Under the pieces are notes generated by a model, which did not search any database, had not been told where the DNA came from, and saw only the letters and a program-made list of their open reading frames with translations. Source: Batrachochytrium dendrobatidis JAM81 (lineage: Eukaryota > Chytridiomycota > Chytridiomycetes > Rhizophydiales). From it: 64,000 nucleotides of DNA. A program made the translations under genes and the position numbers. Positions 47,501 to 58,981 of the stretch are shown here, piece by piece. The stretch lies in contig NW_006281104.1 in assembly GCF_000203795.2 (NCBI RefSeq), positions 1,054,976-1,118,975 of the forward strand, written 5' to 3'. Within the stretch, counting starts at the first letter, position 1. Each line of letters begins with the position of its first letter.

Positions 47501-47872
47501 TGACCAACAGGAAAATGCAGTCGAGGAGCAAGTGCTGGTTGGTAAGTAATGAATACTTGACCATATTTAGTGGGCTATATCTTGTGTCATAGTTTATAGT
47601 GTTGATGCTGAGCGTATTATTCAACTAACCGCATTTACAATCTGATAATTTATTGGACACTGACTGTAATAGTCACGGATGACATGCTTGTGGTAGCGTT
47701 GGCTGATTATCCTGCTACTGATACAGAGCAAATGGAGCTAGTTCAAGGCGAAATGCTTGTGATGTTAGTACCTGATTATGGAAATGGATGGTCTTATGGA
47801 TGCAGTCTGGATGGATCCAAGCGGGGTATGTTTCCACAGACATTTGTTGAAAAGACGCCAAGTGCTGAATAA
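44508..47872 (+). CDS. ABI1: Abi-like WAVE-complex protein with proline runs, four basic repeats and an SH3 domain
   Basis: Eight exons (44508-44870, 45052-45157, 45264-46562, 46666-46809, 46890-46988, 47091-47138, 47221-47541, 47673-47872) encode 859 residues. Residues 1-155 form helices ending ERVEIRFDKTVLEAQSLLI and SKRTRKIIQK, which align by eye with the Abi homeodomain-homologous region. Next come five long proline runs, candidate profilin or SH3 ligands. Four copies of a motif of the form F-x-[DE]-Q-L-x-x-R-[LI]-x-K-R lie at about residues 359, 406, 572 and 620 (for example QDQLKERLQKRAEG, EDQLKQRLKKRSEG). The C-terminus is an SH3 domain: VVALADYPATDTEQMEL, GNGWSYGCSLDGS, and GMFPQTFVE. 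Abi proteins are subunits of the WAVE complex, which activates Arp2/3 at the membrane. Animal Abi has the same frame (helices, proline region, SH3) but not the repeats as far as I know. Four of the later exons are phase 1 at both ends. Confidence 0.75.
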
Positions 47873-48079
47873 GGTGGCACAATCCAGAACTTGTCTGCAG
47901 GTATCAAGTACCGATAATGCCGTATATAAATTATGAGCATAAATAACAGTCTAGATATTCTACCAATAAAACTGTTTTGACGCTTAATCAATGTACAGCC
48001 AAAATCAGCCACTAAATGCTCAGACTAATTGCGACAAAAACAATTCTGCTTAATTCGAATTCAAAAAATAGATTGAAGC

Positions 48080-49733
48080 TTAATGCTGAGCAGCGGCAGT
48101 ATAAATAGCTTCGTTGGTGACAACAAGCTCGTCAATCTCTGGACTCACTTCAGCCAAAACCTCGTAAACACTCTAAAAATAGATTTAACCCCATTGAAAG
48201 TAGTTGATTAGTAAACACGATTTGATTTAATCGAAACAAGTCAATTCAAAGCAGAGTCTGAATATTGAACCAAATAATTTGAATACCTTATGGTACTGCA
48301 GTTGAATGGCAACAAGATCGGCAAGTGAGCGCAACAGATCGCTGTTTTCAACAACAAGTTTCATTTTGCCCATAGAGTCATCAACAGCAATAACAAACTC
48401 ATCTTCTGCCTTTTCCATCTCAGTTCGAAGTGCCTCTGCCTTTTCAGGGGCGGCAGTCTTGAGTCTTGCACGACAAGCATCATAGATAAGACGCACGCTT
48501 TGAACATTGCGACGGGATTTCTATAAATAAAAATATTGCAGTCAAAAGTTAATATCTAAGCTCATGATTGCAATGACTAGAACAATTACGACATGGCAAA
48601 AATAGCATATTACATACTATGGCTTCTGCCATTTTGAGATTCATCTTTTGCATAAGTGGGTTGTGGAACTTGGCAGTAGCATCTTGATCCTACATTCAGT
48701 TACATAGCAATGAAGATGAGTAAATTAGGAGATTAAACCGGCATTTTGAATTGAACAGTCCAATAAAGCTTGAGCACAGTTGTTCAATTTTGGAACATAC
48801 CTGCTTGATGCGCATGTTACCAGCACGCTCTTCTGCTGCACCAAACTTTTTCAGAGCAGCAGCTAGAGCCAAGAATACAGAGGTTCAGTAATAGACAATA
48901 CCCGAGTTTAATTTAGTGGCGGAAATCGGATTTCAGCACAATATGAACATGGATCCAATACAAATGCCATGAATAAACTCACCGAGTGGCTCTTCAGGAT
49001 GAACCAGCTCAGCTCCTTGATAGGCAGCCTTTGCAAAAGCATGGCTTAAGCTGGTTGGTGTCTCTGGCTGAGGAGTTTGACGAGCACCAGGGGCTGCACC
49101 CAACTGACCTCCAGAAAGCTGTCCGGCCAAGGATGTAGCATTAGAACTAAAGGTGTTTGCAAAGTCCAAGACTTTGTCGTTGAGCGCAGGCTCATAGTCA
49201 TACGCTGGCAGAGTGTAGTTGCGGGACACCTTGAGAAATGATTCATAGAGCATCTTGACCTTGTCGACTTTCTGTCGAGATAGTTAATGCGATCGTCCAT
49301 CAAAATAACTCAATGTATCAGATTCATTCATCGTTAAGATAGGCATAGGTCCAGGTTTAGGATCAAACAGCAGAACCAATTCCTGTTGAATCAACATCTG
49401 GATACAAGTATAATTCCTTTTACAAGGGACTGGAATAGCAAATACCTCTTCCAGCAAACGATATTCGGAAGGAAGCTCAGTAGCATCAACACCACCATTC
49501 ATGCGCTCCTTGGCAAACTAAGTAACCAAGAAAGTTATCGGATACATGTATTAGTAGATAGTAGCATAAACAGCAGTACCAAGCCAGTTACTATTATCAA
49601 CTACTAGTGTATCTACCTGCTGCACCTGCACCCATTGCTTGCCAATATCTCGCCCCAAAGGAGCCATAGACCTGCCAAAAGAGGATAATACAGAATTGAT
49701 CTGAGCACCAGCAGAGTTGAGTTGGTCGTTCAT
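48080..49733 (-). CDS. GVP36: BAR-domain protein, Gvp36-like
   Basis: Exons 49733-49617, 49517-49446, 49271-48983, 48862-48801, 48689-48618, 48520-48287 and 48172-48080 give 312 residues, close to yeast Gvp36 (326). The N-terminus is MNDQLNSAGAQINSVLSSFG. The fungal family signature follows: ATELPSEYRLLEEKVDKVK, then MLYESFLKVSRNYTLPAYDY. Long helices after that (KKFGAAEERAGNMRIKQDQD, MQKMNLKMAEAIKSRRNVQS, RLIYDACRARLKTAAPEKAE) complete the BAR-like bundle, which senses or bends membranes. Gvp36 acts at the Golgi and in endocytosis in yeast. All introns have GT-AG ends. It converges on the Abi-like gene, whose stop is 207 bases away. Confidence 0.87.
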
Positions 49734-49819
49734 GTTCTTTAGAATAGTAATGTGATGGCAATAGTCTGCTCTTATTGTTCACACCACACGTGCATCAGAT
49801 TCACTCTCGACTCTTAATC

Positions 49820-50422
49820 TACAATTATATTCATGTAAAATGGCCACTAAATAAGGGTACCAAGTTACAAAATAAATAACCAGTCTCATAAAATAATTCA
49901 TCACATTTATTGGACAATATTGTAATCTGTAAACTGATTAAAGTTTGCTGGTCATTGTGTTTATTTTTAATATAAAACAACTGAATGGATGTTCACATTA
50001 CAGTTTGAGTAAATCCCACACTTGTTCAATCTCCAATTCTTACAAATTGAATATTGTGATATTGTGTGATTGACATGGAAACAATTGTATTTCCGAGACT
50101 GCAATCGTTGGTTTTTTGAACTAGATTGCAAACGTATCAGATGTGATACAATACATATGGATTTGTAGTTTGACAACACCAAAACAGTCAAATCCAATAT
50201 CTGAATGACAATGGATGACAATGGATGAATTTGATGATTGTACAATGTATGACTGCAAAAAAGTCGATAATCACAGTTTAAAACTATAGTTTGATGTTGC
50301 GTTTAAAAAAGTTGAATATCTATTAAAGAGGCAGTCAAATTATAGTAGGAAAGCAACGAATATTTAAACAGTTTTCCAAAGTCATTACAAGATAATGTCC
50401 CATTTACGTGAATACGGCTGTA
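49820..50422. mobile_element. MITE-like inverted-repeat element, copy A
   Basis: About 603 bases. Left end TACAATTATATTCATGTAAA; right end, reverse-complemented, TACAGCCGTATTCACGTAAA, so the ends are imperfect inverted repeats starting TA, as expected for a Tc1/mariner-type TA target. From about 49900 to 50290 it is nearly identical to copy B (TTATTGGACAATATTGTAAT, TGATTAAAGTTTGCTGGTC), after which the right third diverges. No transposase frame is present; the frame at 49967-50245 recurs in the other copies and is repeat-derived. Confidence 0.8.
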
Positions 50423-50529
50423 GTTCAACTATTATCCAACCACACTTTTATAATAGATTCAAAGTGATGTCCTGACTCATGCACAAAACTCCTGGATATC
50501 AATAAACCCACAATGGTATAATTAATGTA

Positions 50530-50940
50530 TTAAAGATGTTTTCTTTTGCTATTTTTAATCAGCCATTGATTGATCTCTGTAGTGGTTGAAGTAGCTGCTG
50601 TTGGTGCTTTAGCCTGTTAAAATAATACATGAATGTTAACCAAAAGTGTCTATACCAGACCAAGCCTTTCATTGCAATGTCATCGGCACATGAATGCAAT
50701 GGTTCATTATTCAGACCATAAAACAGCTGTTTGAGCATGTTCCATTCAATGCATATCAACTACCTTGGAAGTCATGCACACCGTCAATGCTGCTGCTGCT
50801 CCTGCACATCCATTAGCATCCACACTCATGGCTCTCCAACAATTGAACATGGTCGATATCTCCAATGCACACGGCGTTGCCTGTTGTAATCTTGTCGGTT
50901 TGATCTGAATAGGTCGTTTGAGTCTCTCGATTGCTCTCAT
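50530..50940 (-). CDS. MRP10: Mitochondrial small ribosomal subunit protein mS37 (Mrp10/CHCHD1)
   Basis: Two exons (50940-50764, 50613-50530) give 86 residues. The protein has the twin CX9C pattern of a CHCH domain: CALEISTMFNC and CAGAAAALTVC, separated by 11 residues (WRAMSVDANG in between). The N-terminus MRAIERLKRPIQIKPTRLQQ is basic and similar to the mitoribosomal Mrp10, whose leader precedes a Q-x-x-x-C start. CHCH proteins fold after import by the Mia40 disulfide relay, though Mrp10 is delivered to the matrix ribosome. Size and motif spacing fit Mrp10/CHCHD1 better than other CHCH proteins. Confidence 0.85.
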
Positions 50941-51269
50941 TTCACACGTCTAATATGCTCAATCTTAGCCAGTACACTTGATACAACGAGAGTTGAGTAG
51001 TTACCAATAATCGATTCAGCAATCAGTCAAGAAACAGAAACTCGAAAACAATTTAAATTTTCCAAACTCGACCATCTCATTGCAACTGCAATATGGATTG
51101 TTCATCTATCCAGATATTTATATCAGAAACAGCACAAGTATGCATCTAAAGGCAGCTTGTAAAGTATTTACAGTGTCATTTTGCAATAAACACCTCGACA
51201 GGTTTAAAATAGCATCTGATACAAACGTTCATAATGGTATCAACAATCCTTGCACATCATTCACAAAGT
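50941..51269. other. Intergenic spacer
   Basis: These 329 bases between the Mrp10 start and the TMEM17 stop hold the Mrp10 promoter. No exon is seen, and no particular regulatory motif was recognised. Confidence 0.5.
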
Positions 51270-52273
51270 TCATTCCGACTTGAGTCGAGTATACTCTACT
51301 CCACTGTTTGCAGAGTTGTAACTACAAACTGAAAACCCATCAGTCTGGTCCAGTCTAGTGCTGTCAGTCCCTTTATCATCCTTGGTCGTTTCCCCCAAGA
51401 TCATATAGATATGCATGGTGTGGTTTTGCACAATGTCTTTGGCTGCCATATATCCATACACGATCTCGGCTGCAATCATCAGAATATACACTAGATTCAA
51501 TGCATAATCAAATGGCATCGTCACGCCATTTCCCATTATTGGCTGGAGGAGCATAAAGTATAGACATATAAGTAGTTGTGGGAATATGCTAAAAACAAAA
51601 CAGCCTGATAGATCTGGAACCTATTTAATGCATGGTTTACACAACAGGTTGGTCATGAATCTTACTCTCCGGCTGTTGTTCAGGTTTGACAATATAGTCA
51701 ATTATTGTTTGGAATCCAGATGCATCTACTTACTCTTTCCTTTAGATTACCCGAATATCCAAGCCACAGTCGGATAGGCTCAATGACAACAAATGCACCA
51801 AGAAGAAACAGTCCTTGAAACTTGCTCCATGCTCCAAGATTGAACCATACCACCTGTATAATCATGACTGGCAGATTCAGTATCAAAATAGTACACAGAT
51901 ACGCACTATATCTACAATGTCTAAAAGTACACTAGATAGCTACTCGGCCAATTGTCGGACCTTCCATGCAAACATGACTATCGATCCAACCATCCAGACA
52001 GGAAATAAACAAATGTTGAAATATATGAGTACTTGGAATGGCAGACTAGATACAATTTCCGTGGCTAGTAGACAATAGTATAAATAGTATGCATGTGGGA
52101 TGGTTAGTTCAGTAAGCTATCCAACAAACTCGGAACAATCTAATAGAATCAAGCTACACACCGCTTTTGTTTTCCTTCAATGGTACGACTTTGTATTGTG
52201 GAAACAACCATGCAGTAACTGCAAATGCTGTTGTAGACCACTTTGAACTTATATCATGAACCAGTTGATCCAT
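51270..52273 (-). CDS. TMEM17: TMEM17-like ciliary transition-zone membrane protein
   Basis: Exons 52273-52162, 52064-51944, 51911-51734 and 51620-51270 give 253 residues. The match to animal TMEM17 runs in order: EIVSSLPFQVLIYFN (EMVSSLALQMSLYFN in the animal protein), LFPVWMVGSIVMFAWK, VIEPIRLWLGYSGNLKERVP (EAIRLYLGYVGNLQEKVP), and LLICLYFMLLQP. Four membrane helices are visible. TMEM17 belongs to the B9/MKS complex at the ciliary transition zone. Intron 2 is very short (about 32 bases, or 38 if the next acceptor is used; both keep frame). The C-terminal 40 residues are hydrophilic and specific to this sequence. It is a marker of a flagellated ancestry, since non-flagellated fungi lack it. 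Confidence 0.83.
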
Positions 52274-52900
52274 GTGACGCTATATAATATGAACTTGCTC
52301 GATGCTTGGTGTAAGATATATCAAACAACAAGATATCAAGTCAGATTTGATATTTTAATCATTCAAACGTGTCAAATTAAACTATTGACGAATTGAAAGT
52401 AAATGGCAAAGATTACTCGTTAAACCAACTGTATTGTCAATGTGATGGCATTGTCATATCGAAACAATTGACTGTATATCTACAACACATATATACTGTC
52501 CTCGTTGGGGTTTGAATAGCCGAGAAATTAACCAGTATGTCTGATTGACTTGTTTAAATGATCAAAACGGATCATAGTATAAGGTATATGACGCAACAAT
52601 CAAAGCCCAACCATCAAAACCAGACTATAGTTTCAAGTCTTACAAGCCACGTTGACCGTCTAGCAATCCTCACACCAAAACATCCATGTTTGCCATTTTA
52701 ATCATGCTTAAATATGCAATACACTGGTCAGATTAAAATGCTAATTGCAATCCTTGGCGACTTGAACCACTACCACATTTCAGTCAACATCACACTACAA
52801 TTGGCATACTCAATACACACTGTAAAAATCTACCTGCACATAATAAACAATAGACCAAACTCGACTCGATCACAACAATCTATTTTTGTTATATAAGCAG
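52274..52900. other. Intergenic spacer without visible feature
   Basis: About 0.63 kb between the TMEM17 start and the TIM21-like stop, both genes on the minus strand. No credible exon; the short frame at 52714-52896 lacks support. Confidence 0.5.
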
Positions 52901-53999
52901 TCAGATCGATCGCTGTGTCTGTGATTGTGCAATGATTCGTCGTGGAAACAGTGAAAACATCCATCCACGATTAGTAGAACTGCCACCATTAGAGTGCAAT
53001 CGTCGATCCATTACAACAATCCGTCGTCCAGATGCATTTACAACAATCACTTGCAAACTCCAGGGCGACGACAATCCAAACAGATTCAATCCAAATCCAT
53101 TTGCAAACGACAACGCTTCATTTTGCTCAGTCTGATATTTATGCTGAGGATCCCACACTGCCTGTACATCTACTACACCGCTCTGTCGCAATCCATAAAC
53201 ATAGTATTTCAAGTTCAACAATCGCTCGTGTGTTTCAGACGACACTGATTCGCCATATCTCAAAGTCTTACTCCCACGAGAACTTGCTGGACCTGGACCT
53301 GGTTGTGGTGTAATTGGAATCCCAAGCGCTTGTTGAACTTGAACAGAATCCAAAACATGCTCAACCGATGCATCATATATTTTCCACGCCTGTGATGTTT
53401 TGGATAGATCTGAAACTGTCGTCCATATTGCATATCCTACTCATTTTATCAAATATACATGGTATCAACAGGTTCTGTTACACACAAATTCAAATCATCT
53501 GTTGAACTAGTCTACAGGCACAATGCTGAAAACAATCTGCTTTAGATTAGCTACTCGGCAGTAAAGCACCAATTCATCATAAACTCACCTAGAATGCCTA
53601 CACCAAAAACAATCACTCCTCCGTATCCAATATTCTGTCCTGACTGAACAACTGGGCAGGTTTATTAACACAATCATGGTGAATGATAAAACTCGACAGC
53701 TTATATCTAGCTGAAAACAATGTTTGCATCTACACACCTTTCTGCTTTGTTGTTAGTTGAGACCAGCTTGATCCATCTACATTAGATCGAGACTGATTAC
53801 CAGATTGCAGTTCAGATATACTACTGGCATTGGTAGGTTTAATTCTTCCAATTGTGATTGGTCGGCCAAAAATGGTTTGTCGTAGAACTGTTTGTATAAA
53901 AATAGTTGGACTTGATAATGGAGCTACATGTCTATTGCAGACTCTGTATACTGCAGCTATTGGTGTTATTGGTGCCATGGCTATGAAAATAGATGCCAA
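52901..53999 (-). CDS. TIM21: TIM21/COA1-like mitochondrial membrane protein
   Basis: Exons 53999-53738, 53651-53589 and 53436-52901 give 286 residues. The N-terminus is basic, hydroxylated and free of acidic residues for about 45 positions (RVCNRHVAPLSSPTIFIQTV), as in a matrix-targeting presequence. A membrane helix follows across the exon 2-3 junction (GYGGVIVFGVGILGYAIWTT). The distal domain has ASVEHVLDSVQVQQALGIPI, YGESVSSETHERLLNLKYYV and LQVIVVNASGRRIVVMDRR; the single membrane anchor and the terminal paired strands with an RRI-V segment fit TIM21, a subunit of the presequence translocase that contacts TOM. COA1, which has a related fold, is the main alternative. Two in-frame methionines (residues 1 and 8) are candidate starts. 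Confidence 0.6.
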
Positions 54000-55288
54000 G
54001 GACCTTTATTGGCAGAAATAGTATCAGTCAAGGCAGTGTTGATGGACTTTTAAACAGAAAACAAACTGATGATTTGAATTCACTTTTACCAATTCGTTAA
54101 TCATTGAATGAACAAGCCAGAGTTTCGCTTGGCCATCCAACCATCAAAACAGCGACAATGCAGGCCGAGTTTCCCTTTTATTCAATGTCGTTTGTGCGTG
54201 TATGTCAAATCCATATCACAATTTAGTATTCATTGTAGGCGATCTGACCATTTCAACATAACTGCAATATGCAAGATATTTGGCTGTAGACAACGTTGAT
54301 TTTGTTCATGTTCAAACTATGTCTTTGTCATGTCAATCAGTGTTAGACATTGGTAATATAAACATGATACGCAAGACAAATAAGCGCTGCTGCCATCTAG
54401 TTCAGACTACATGGACAGAATGCAGTATGACATTGCATAAAAATATTTTGCAAGTCCAGTGTAATTGACTATGCCTAGAGTCGAGGCAGCAGATTGACGG
54501 GACAGTTGAAGTGTTTGAATACATGACATTGATCATTATGGTATTGATGGCATGAATTAGATATTCTGAATAGCATTTTGGTTTAGTTGGAGCTTTGAGC
54601 GTGTCCATCCACAAATAGCATAATATGTCATCAATAATTCGACGGTACGCTTAAAAGTAGTGAATGATATCCATTTTCAAGTGGTCTTGGTTGCAGTTAT
54701 TACACATTGGATGGGTCAGTAGCTAGTTTTTATCAAACAATGTGTTGGTTTGCAGTCGATTCGATCGTACTAGTAAACGCTTGATTGAATGGCATACTGG
54801 CTTACCAACTGGAAGTATACTCTGAGGGTTAAAGTAAACTAATGCAAATACTTTTGATACAGTCAAGTACTACAGCTTTTGTAATAGCCAAATGTGCTGC
54901 TTAATGATGCATTTGAGATACATGACTTAGTTTATTGATTTTGACAAATCTAGCCACTAAAAGCTTGTGCTCGACAGTAGTTGATTGAGTGATTATGATG
55001 CACAACTTTTTAAACAACGCTTTGGTCGATGAATATTAACAAATGTGTGCCAATCGAGTTCAACACCAATTCATACATGACAAAGTTTATAGTGCAATTA
55101 CTGTCCAATCCAATGGCAGTGTGTTGGGTGTCATTGATTCAATCATCCGTTTTGTTGATTGCCATTCATGCTGCACGTATTGTCATGTCCGATCAGGCTT
55201 TTACAAAGTTTACTTATACTGGGGGTTGTCTAATCAAACACCAATCTCAACTGAGAACTACTATGATGGTATTTCTACTAAGCATATT
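54000..55288. other. Intergenic region without recognised genes
   Basis: About 1.3 kb between the TIM21-like start and MITE copy B. Short open frames (54108-54299, 54280-54468, 55029-55307) overlap one another and resemble nothing known; codon use looks random. Confidence 0.5.
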
Positions 55289-55908
55289 GACAGTCGTATT
55301 CACGTAAAATGGATGCTGGATAAGAGTATATAACAAACCGTCAATTTCGTGAAATAATTGATGCCAATTCATCACATTTATTGGACAATATTGTAATCTG
55401 TAAACTGATTAAAGTTTGCTGGTCATTGTGTTTATTTTTAATATAAAACAACTGAATGGATGTTCGCACTACAGTTTGAGTAAATCCCACACTTGTTCAA
55501 TCTCCAATTCTTACAAATTGAATATTGTGATATTGTGATTGACATGGAAACAATTGTATTTCCGAGACTGCAATCGTTGGTTTTTTGAACTAGATTGCAA
55601 ACGTATCAGATGTGATACAATACATATGGATTTGTAGTTTGACAACACCAAAACAGTCAAATCCAATATCTGGATGACAATGGATGAATCTGATGATTGT
55701 ACAATGTATGACTGCAAAAAAGTCGATAATCACAGTTTAAAACTATAGTTTGATTGTGTGCATCGTATGATGAATGCTGTATGTTGACAAGAACTGACAA
55801 TGCCAATCAAAAACAGTTTGTAGTAGAAAAGCGCAGCAAACATTTGTCTATTCTGATGCAAAATAGAGACAAGATAAAAGTATTCCATTTTACGTGAATA
55901 CGGCTGTA
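55289..55908. mobile_element. MITE-like inverted-repeat element, copy B
   Basis: About 620 bases and the most complete copy. The left end reads ACAGTCGTATTCACGTAAAA and the right end, reverse-complemented, TACAGCCGTATTCACGTAAAA, giving terminal inverted repeats of about 23-24 bases. The first half is nearly identical to copy A, the second half to copy C (TGTAGTAGAAAAGCGCAGCA, then TCTGATGCAAAATAGAGACA). No transposase is encoded. The left flank is GA rather than TA, so the target duplication is not perfect here. Confidence 0.85.
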
Positions 55909-56239
55909 ATGTATGGACTCGACCACCACCACGAACTCGAGCACTATCAGTTAATGGAGGATTCAAAGCTAGATCAGAATGTATTCAAGGAAAATATACC
56001 AACTCAGTTTATTGAGACTGATTCATTTCCTTTATTTTGATTAAAATATTGGCAGAATCTTGTGTTATTGTCCGTAAATACGATTGTGGTTTTTGATCAA
56101 TAATAGGCAAGTATTGAGTTGGATATTGGTCATATTGGTGCCTGTACACAGAAGACATGCTTCAATTTTGAGTAGCACCAGTAAAGCTAGTACCAAATGG
56201 CACCTCAATAAATTGCCAGAATTAAAACAAACCAATGCT

Positions 56240-58436
56240 TTAGTCAAGTTTGTTTTTTACCCAAGAAAGGTGTGCATGATCACCCATTTTTCTAAAGATG
56301 CAATGACGCAAGCAACAATTATGGTTAAAACTATGTTGCTGCCGTATAAAAAGGTAATACTCTACAAAGACTTGGCTAAAACATACCGTGGACGATAAAC
56401 TCCAATCAACACCGTAAATAGAGCACAGATGCATCCCATAATAAGAAATGCGTAGCCTAAAAATAGATTCTTTGAGCCCATAAGCCCAATTTGGCCAAAC
56501 ACCAACGACTTTGTTCCTTCAAAACGCCGGCAGTCCCAATCTGGATAAAATAAAAATAATGAGTTTAAATGGTTTTGTAAAATCTTTAGCCCGAGTATCA
56601 GATCAATAAAAGTCAATGGTGTTTATATAAACAAACATGAGTGCTTACTATCTACAATGGAAACCTCCCAAATTCCTTGGTCTAAAGTGCTGGTATTATT
56701 TCTACCCCAAAGCTTACGGAAATGTGGTAAACCAGCCTTGCGCATCCAAACATGCAGTCGTTCCCATTTTGATATGTCAGGCACGTTTGTGGAGTTGTAT
56801 CCATTACCCCATACATCTGGCCATGCCTTCCTCCACTGCGGAGGGGGGAGAATCATAGTAGGAATCTGCTGCTGTAGTGTGGGATCAGAAACCCATCCAG
56901 TTGGTTTATAAATAGAAGAATCCTCACTCCATGAAATTCCACTTTCAGAAAACTCAAAAGTTGAAGTACGGCAGGCGCTACCAATGCAAGTTAGATTTGA
57001 TATCCAATCTACATAGCCCATATTACACCACAAATTTAGATGTCAGTTAAAGTGGGTATAGTGAAATACTCCTTCAACAAAAAACCAATGCTGTTGTTGT
57101 AAAAGCATAGCTATTGGGTCTGCTGGATCCAATACGAGTTTCAAAAAATAGGTAATTCAACTCTACCAGAAAACATTGAATTGGCAACTAGACCACATGG
57201 ATAGTACTGTGCATTTGGATGCGCATTGATGACAACGGGTGGTTTTGGAGTGATCAAACAGTCTGGGTTACTGTCAGCATGCGAAAGCGAGTTTCCGTTC
57301 CATATGTATTGAGACGCAGTGGAGCAATTAGCGTATTGTAGGAATGCACAGCTGGTTTCTCCACCAACAGGAAAGTCTCCTGCTGACATGTACACTTTTC
57401 CAGCAAGTTGGCCAGGATCAAGTGATTTTAGGTACAATCGGTGATTTTGATACATGTTTGTGATTTTGATATATAAAAACACTCTGCTGGTCATAGATGT
57501 GGTAACATTAAAGCGAACTGTACACATCTTTGTGGCTGGAATATATCGCCATTGAACAATAGAATCAGTTCCAGATATGCCGGAAACAGGTGCAGCTAAT
57601 GTGTCTGTTGCTGCTAGAGCACATTGTGTATAGTTAAAGGATACCTCATTTAGCTGAGTAGTATTGCCAAATGTATCGAAATTTCATATAAAAACCATAG
57701 TAATTGCATATTAGTATACCAAGACAAATCAAAAATAGCAATAAAATATCGAAACTATGACAGTGTAATATAGCAATGACGTTTTCAAATAGTTAACCAA
57801 TACATCTGGAGTTAAAGTGCCAATATTTAAAAATATATCAAGAATTGCCTATAAACGAGGTTGCGATTGAAAGTTATTGCATTACCTGCTGGCTAGCGAC
57901 ATACAGGACAACACCCAATGGAAGTAATACAAGAGCAAATGCACCACAAATCAACATGATGGTTTTGCGGGTGAGAACAAGCTTCCACTGCAGCATGTTG
58001 AACTTGTTGAATATGCTTCGATCTATACTTGGCACCGTTCAAGTTAGAAATAATGAAGCCATGATTTTAAAAGACTTGACATCGATATAGATATTAATCA
58101 TGACAATACAGTAACTTACCATGCTTTTTAGACTCTAAAGCCACGACTGAACCAACAAAGTTTAGCACATTCAATAAAACAGGAGATAGGAATACATAAA
58201 TATATCAGTAGGTAATTCGTAAATGGTATATTGAAAATAGCATTTCCTCGAGATGGATGGAAGGTGAGTGGGTGTTGGCAAACTCTTGATTTGGCAAGAC
58301 ATCCAACAATCTAGACTCGGTCCATGTACAGAATAGTGTAGTGGATATAATCAACACACCACTAATAGAACAGCTGTCTTTATCACAAGAGAAACCGACC
58401 TGTAGCGGTAGTATTGGTAGGTGTGGCTACACTCAT
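56240..58436 (-). CDS. CDC50: Cdc50/Lem3 family P4-ATPase (flippase) subunit
   Basis: Exons 58436-58400, 58146-58120, 58022-57886, 57653-57167, 57008-56649, 56540-56387 and 56291-56240 give 417 residues. The protein has the family plan: a cytosolic N-terminus (RSIFNKFNMLQWKLVLTRKT), membrane helix 1 (IMLICGAFALVLLPLGVVLY), a large luminal domain, and membrane helix 2 (LFLGYAFLIMGCICALFTVL). Family motifs include LNEVSFNYTQC, YIKITNMYQNHRLYLKSLDP (the Y-x-L-x-NFYQNHRRY block), YYPCGLVANSMFSD (PCGxxANSxFND) and ISWSEDSSI. N-glycosylation sequons are frequent (NCS, NST, NLT). Cdc50 proteins are obligate partners of P4-type flippases and mediate their exit from the endoplasmic reticulum. The tail ends KMGDHAHLSW, like the family's LGDxxYLSW. 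Confidence 0.93.
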
Positions 58437-58981
58437 GAGTTGTGATTGAATGCAAATGGTTTTTGGGAAAGCACAACAAAAACTCCAAACAGCAGTTACA
58501 AGCAGGACCACTTTTGCTCAACATTGTCAATCTCCAGACTTTGAAGTATTTGTGCTACACTTTGTTTTTTGATGGCTTGTTTCTGTCATGAAAAGCCCAG
58601 TCTGAAATCACTGCTGTTGGGATTATTACTAGTGTAGATTAACCAAGCGATGAGTTGGAATCTCATTGCTGATTTGAAAATGCTACCATGAGTACGTTTG
58701 ACTAATATGAATACTATCCAGATATTGGTACACTCCAAAGGTTAAAAAAAGAATGCATTTGAACAAAACGTGAATGAATTGATAGGACCAGAAACAAATA
58801 ATAGCCGTGCATTGATGGTTGTAGTCAATACACTACATGACAATATAAATCAGAGTATCTACCAGATTGTGCAATGCCATAATATGAGGCTCAACCACAA
58901 CAGTTGTATAGATCGTGCACGATCTCCCGTAATTTGCTGTAGATATTTGCTGTATTGCTTACTTTGATCCTCGCCATCAAA
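58437..58981. promoter_or_regulatory. Divergent intergenic region between CDC50 and CSTF1
   Basis: These 545 bases contain the promoters of both divergent genes. No element was recognised by eye; the frame at 58770-58967 is not supported as coding. Confidence 0.45.

Noticed and set aside
55029..55307. A small membrane-protein gene upstream of MITE copy B
   Set aside because: The open frame runs into the left end of the element and has no recognisable motif or consistent start; chance is more likely.
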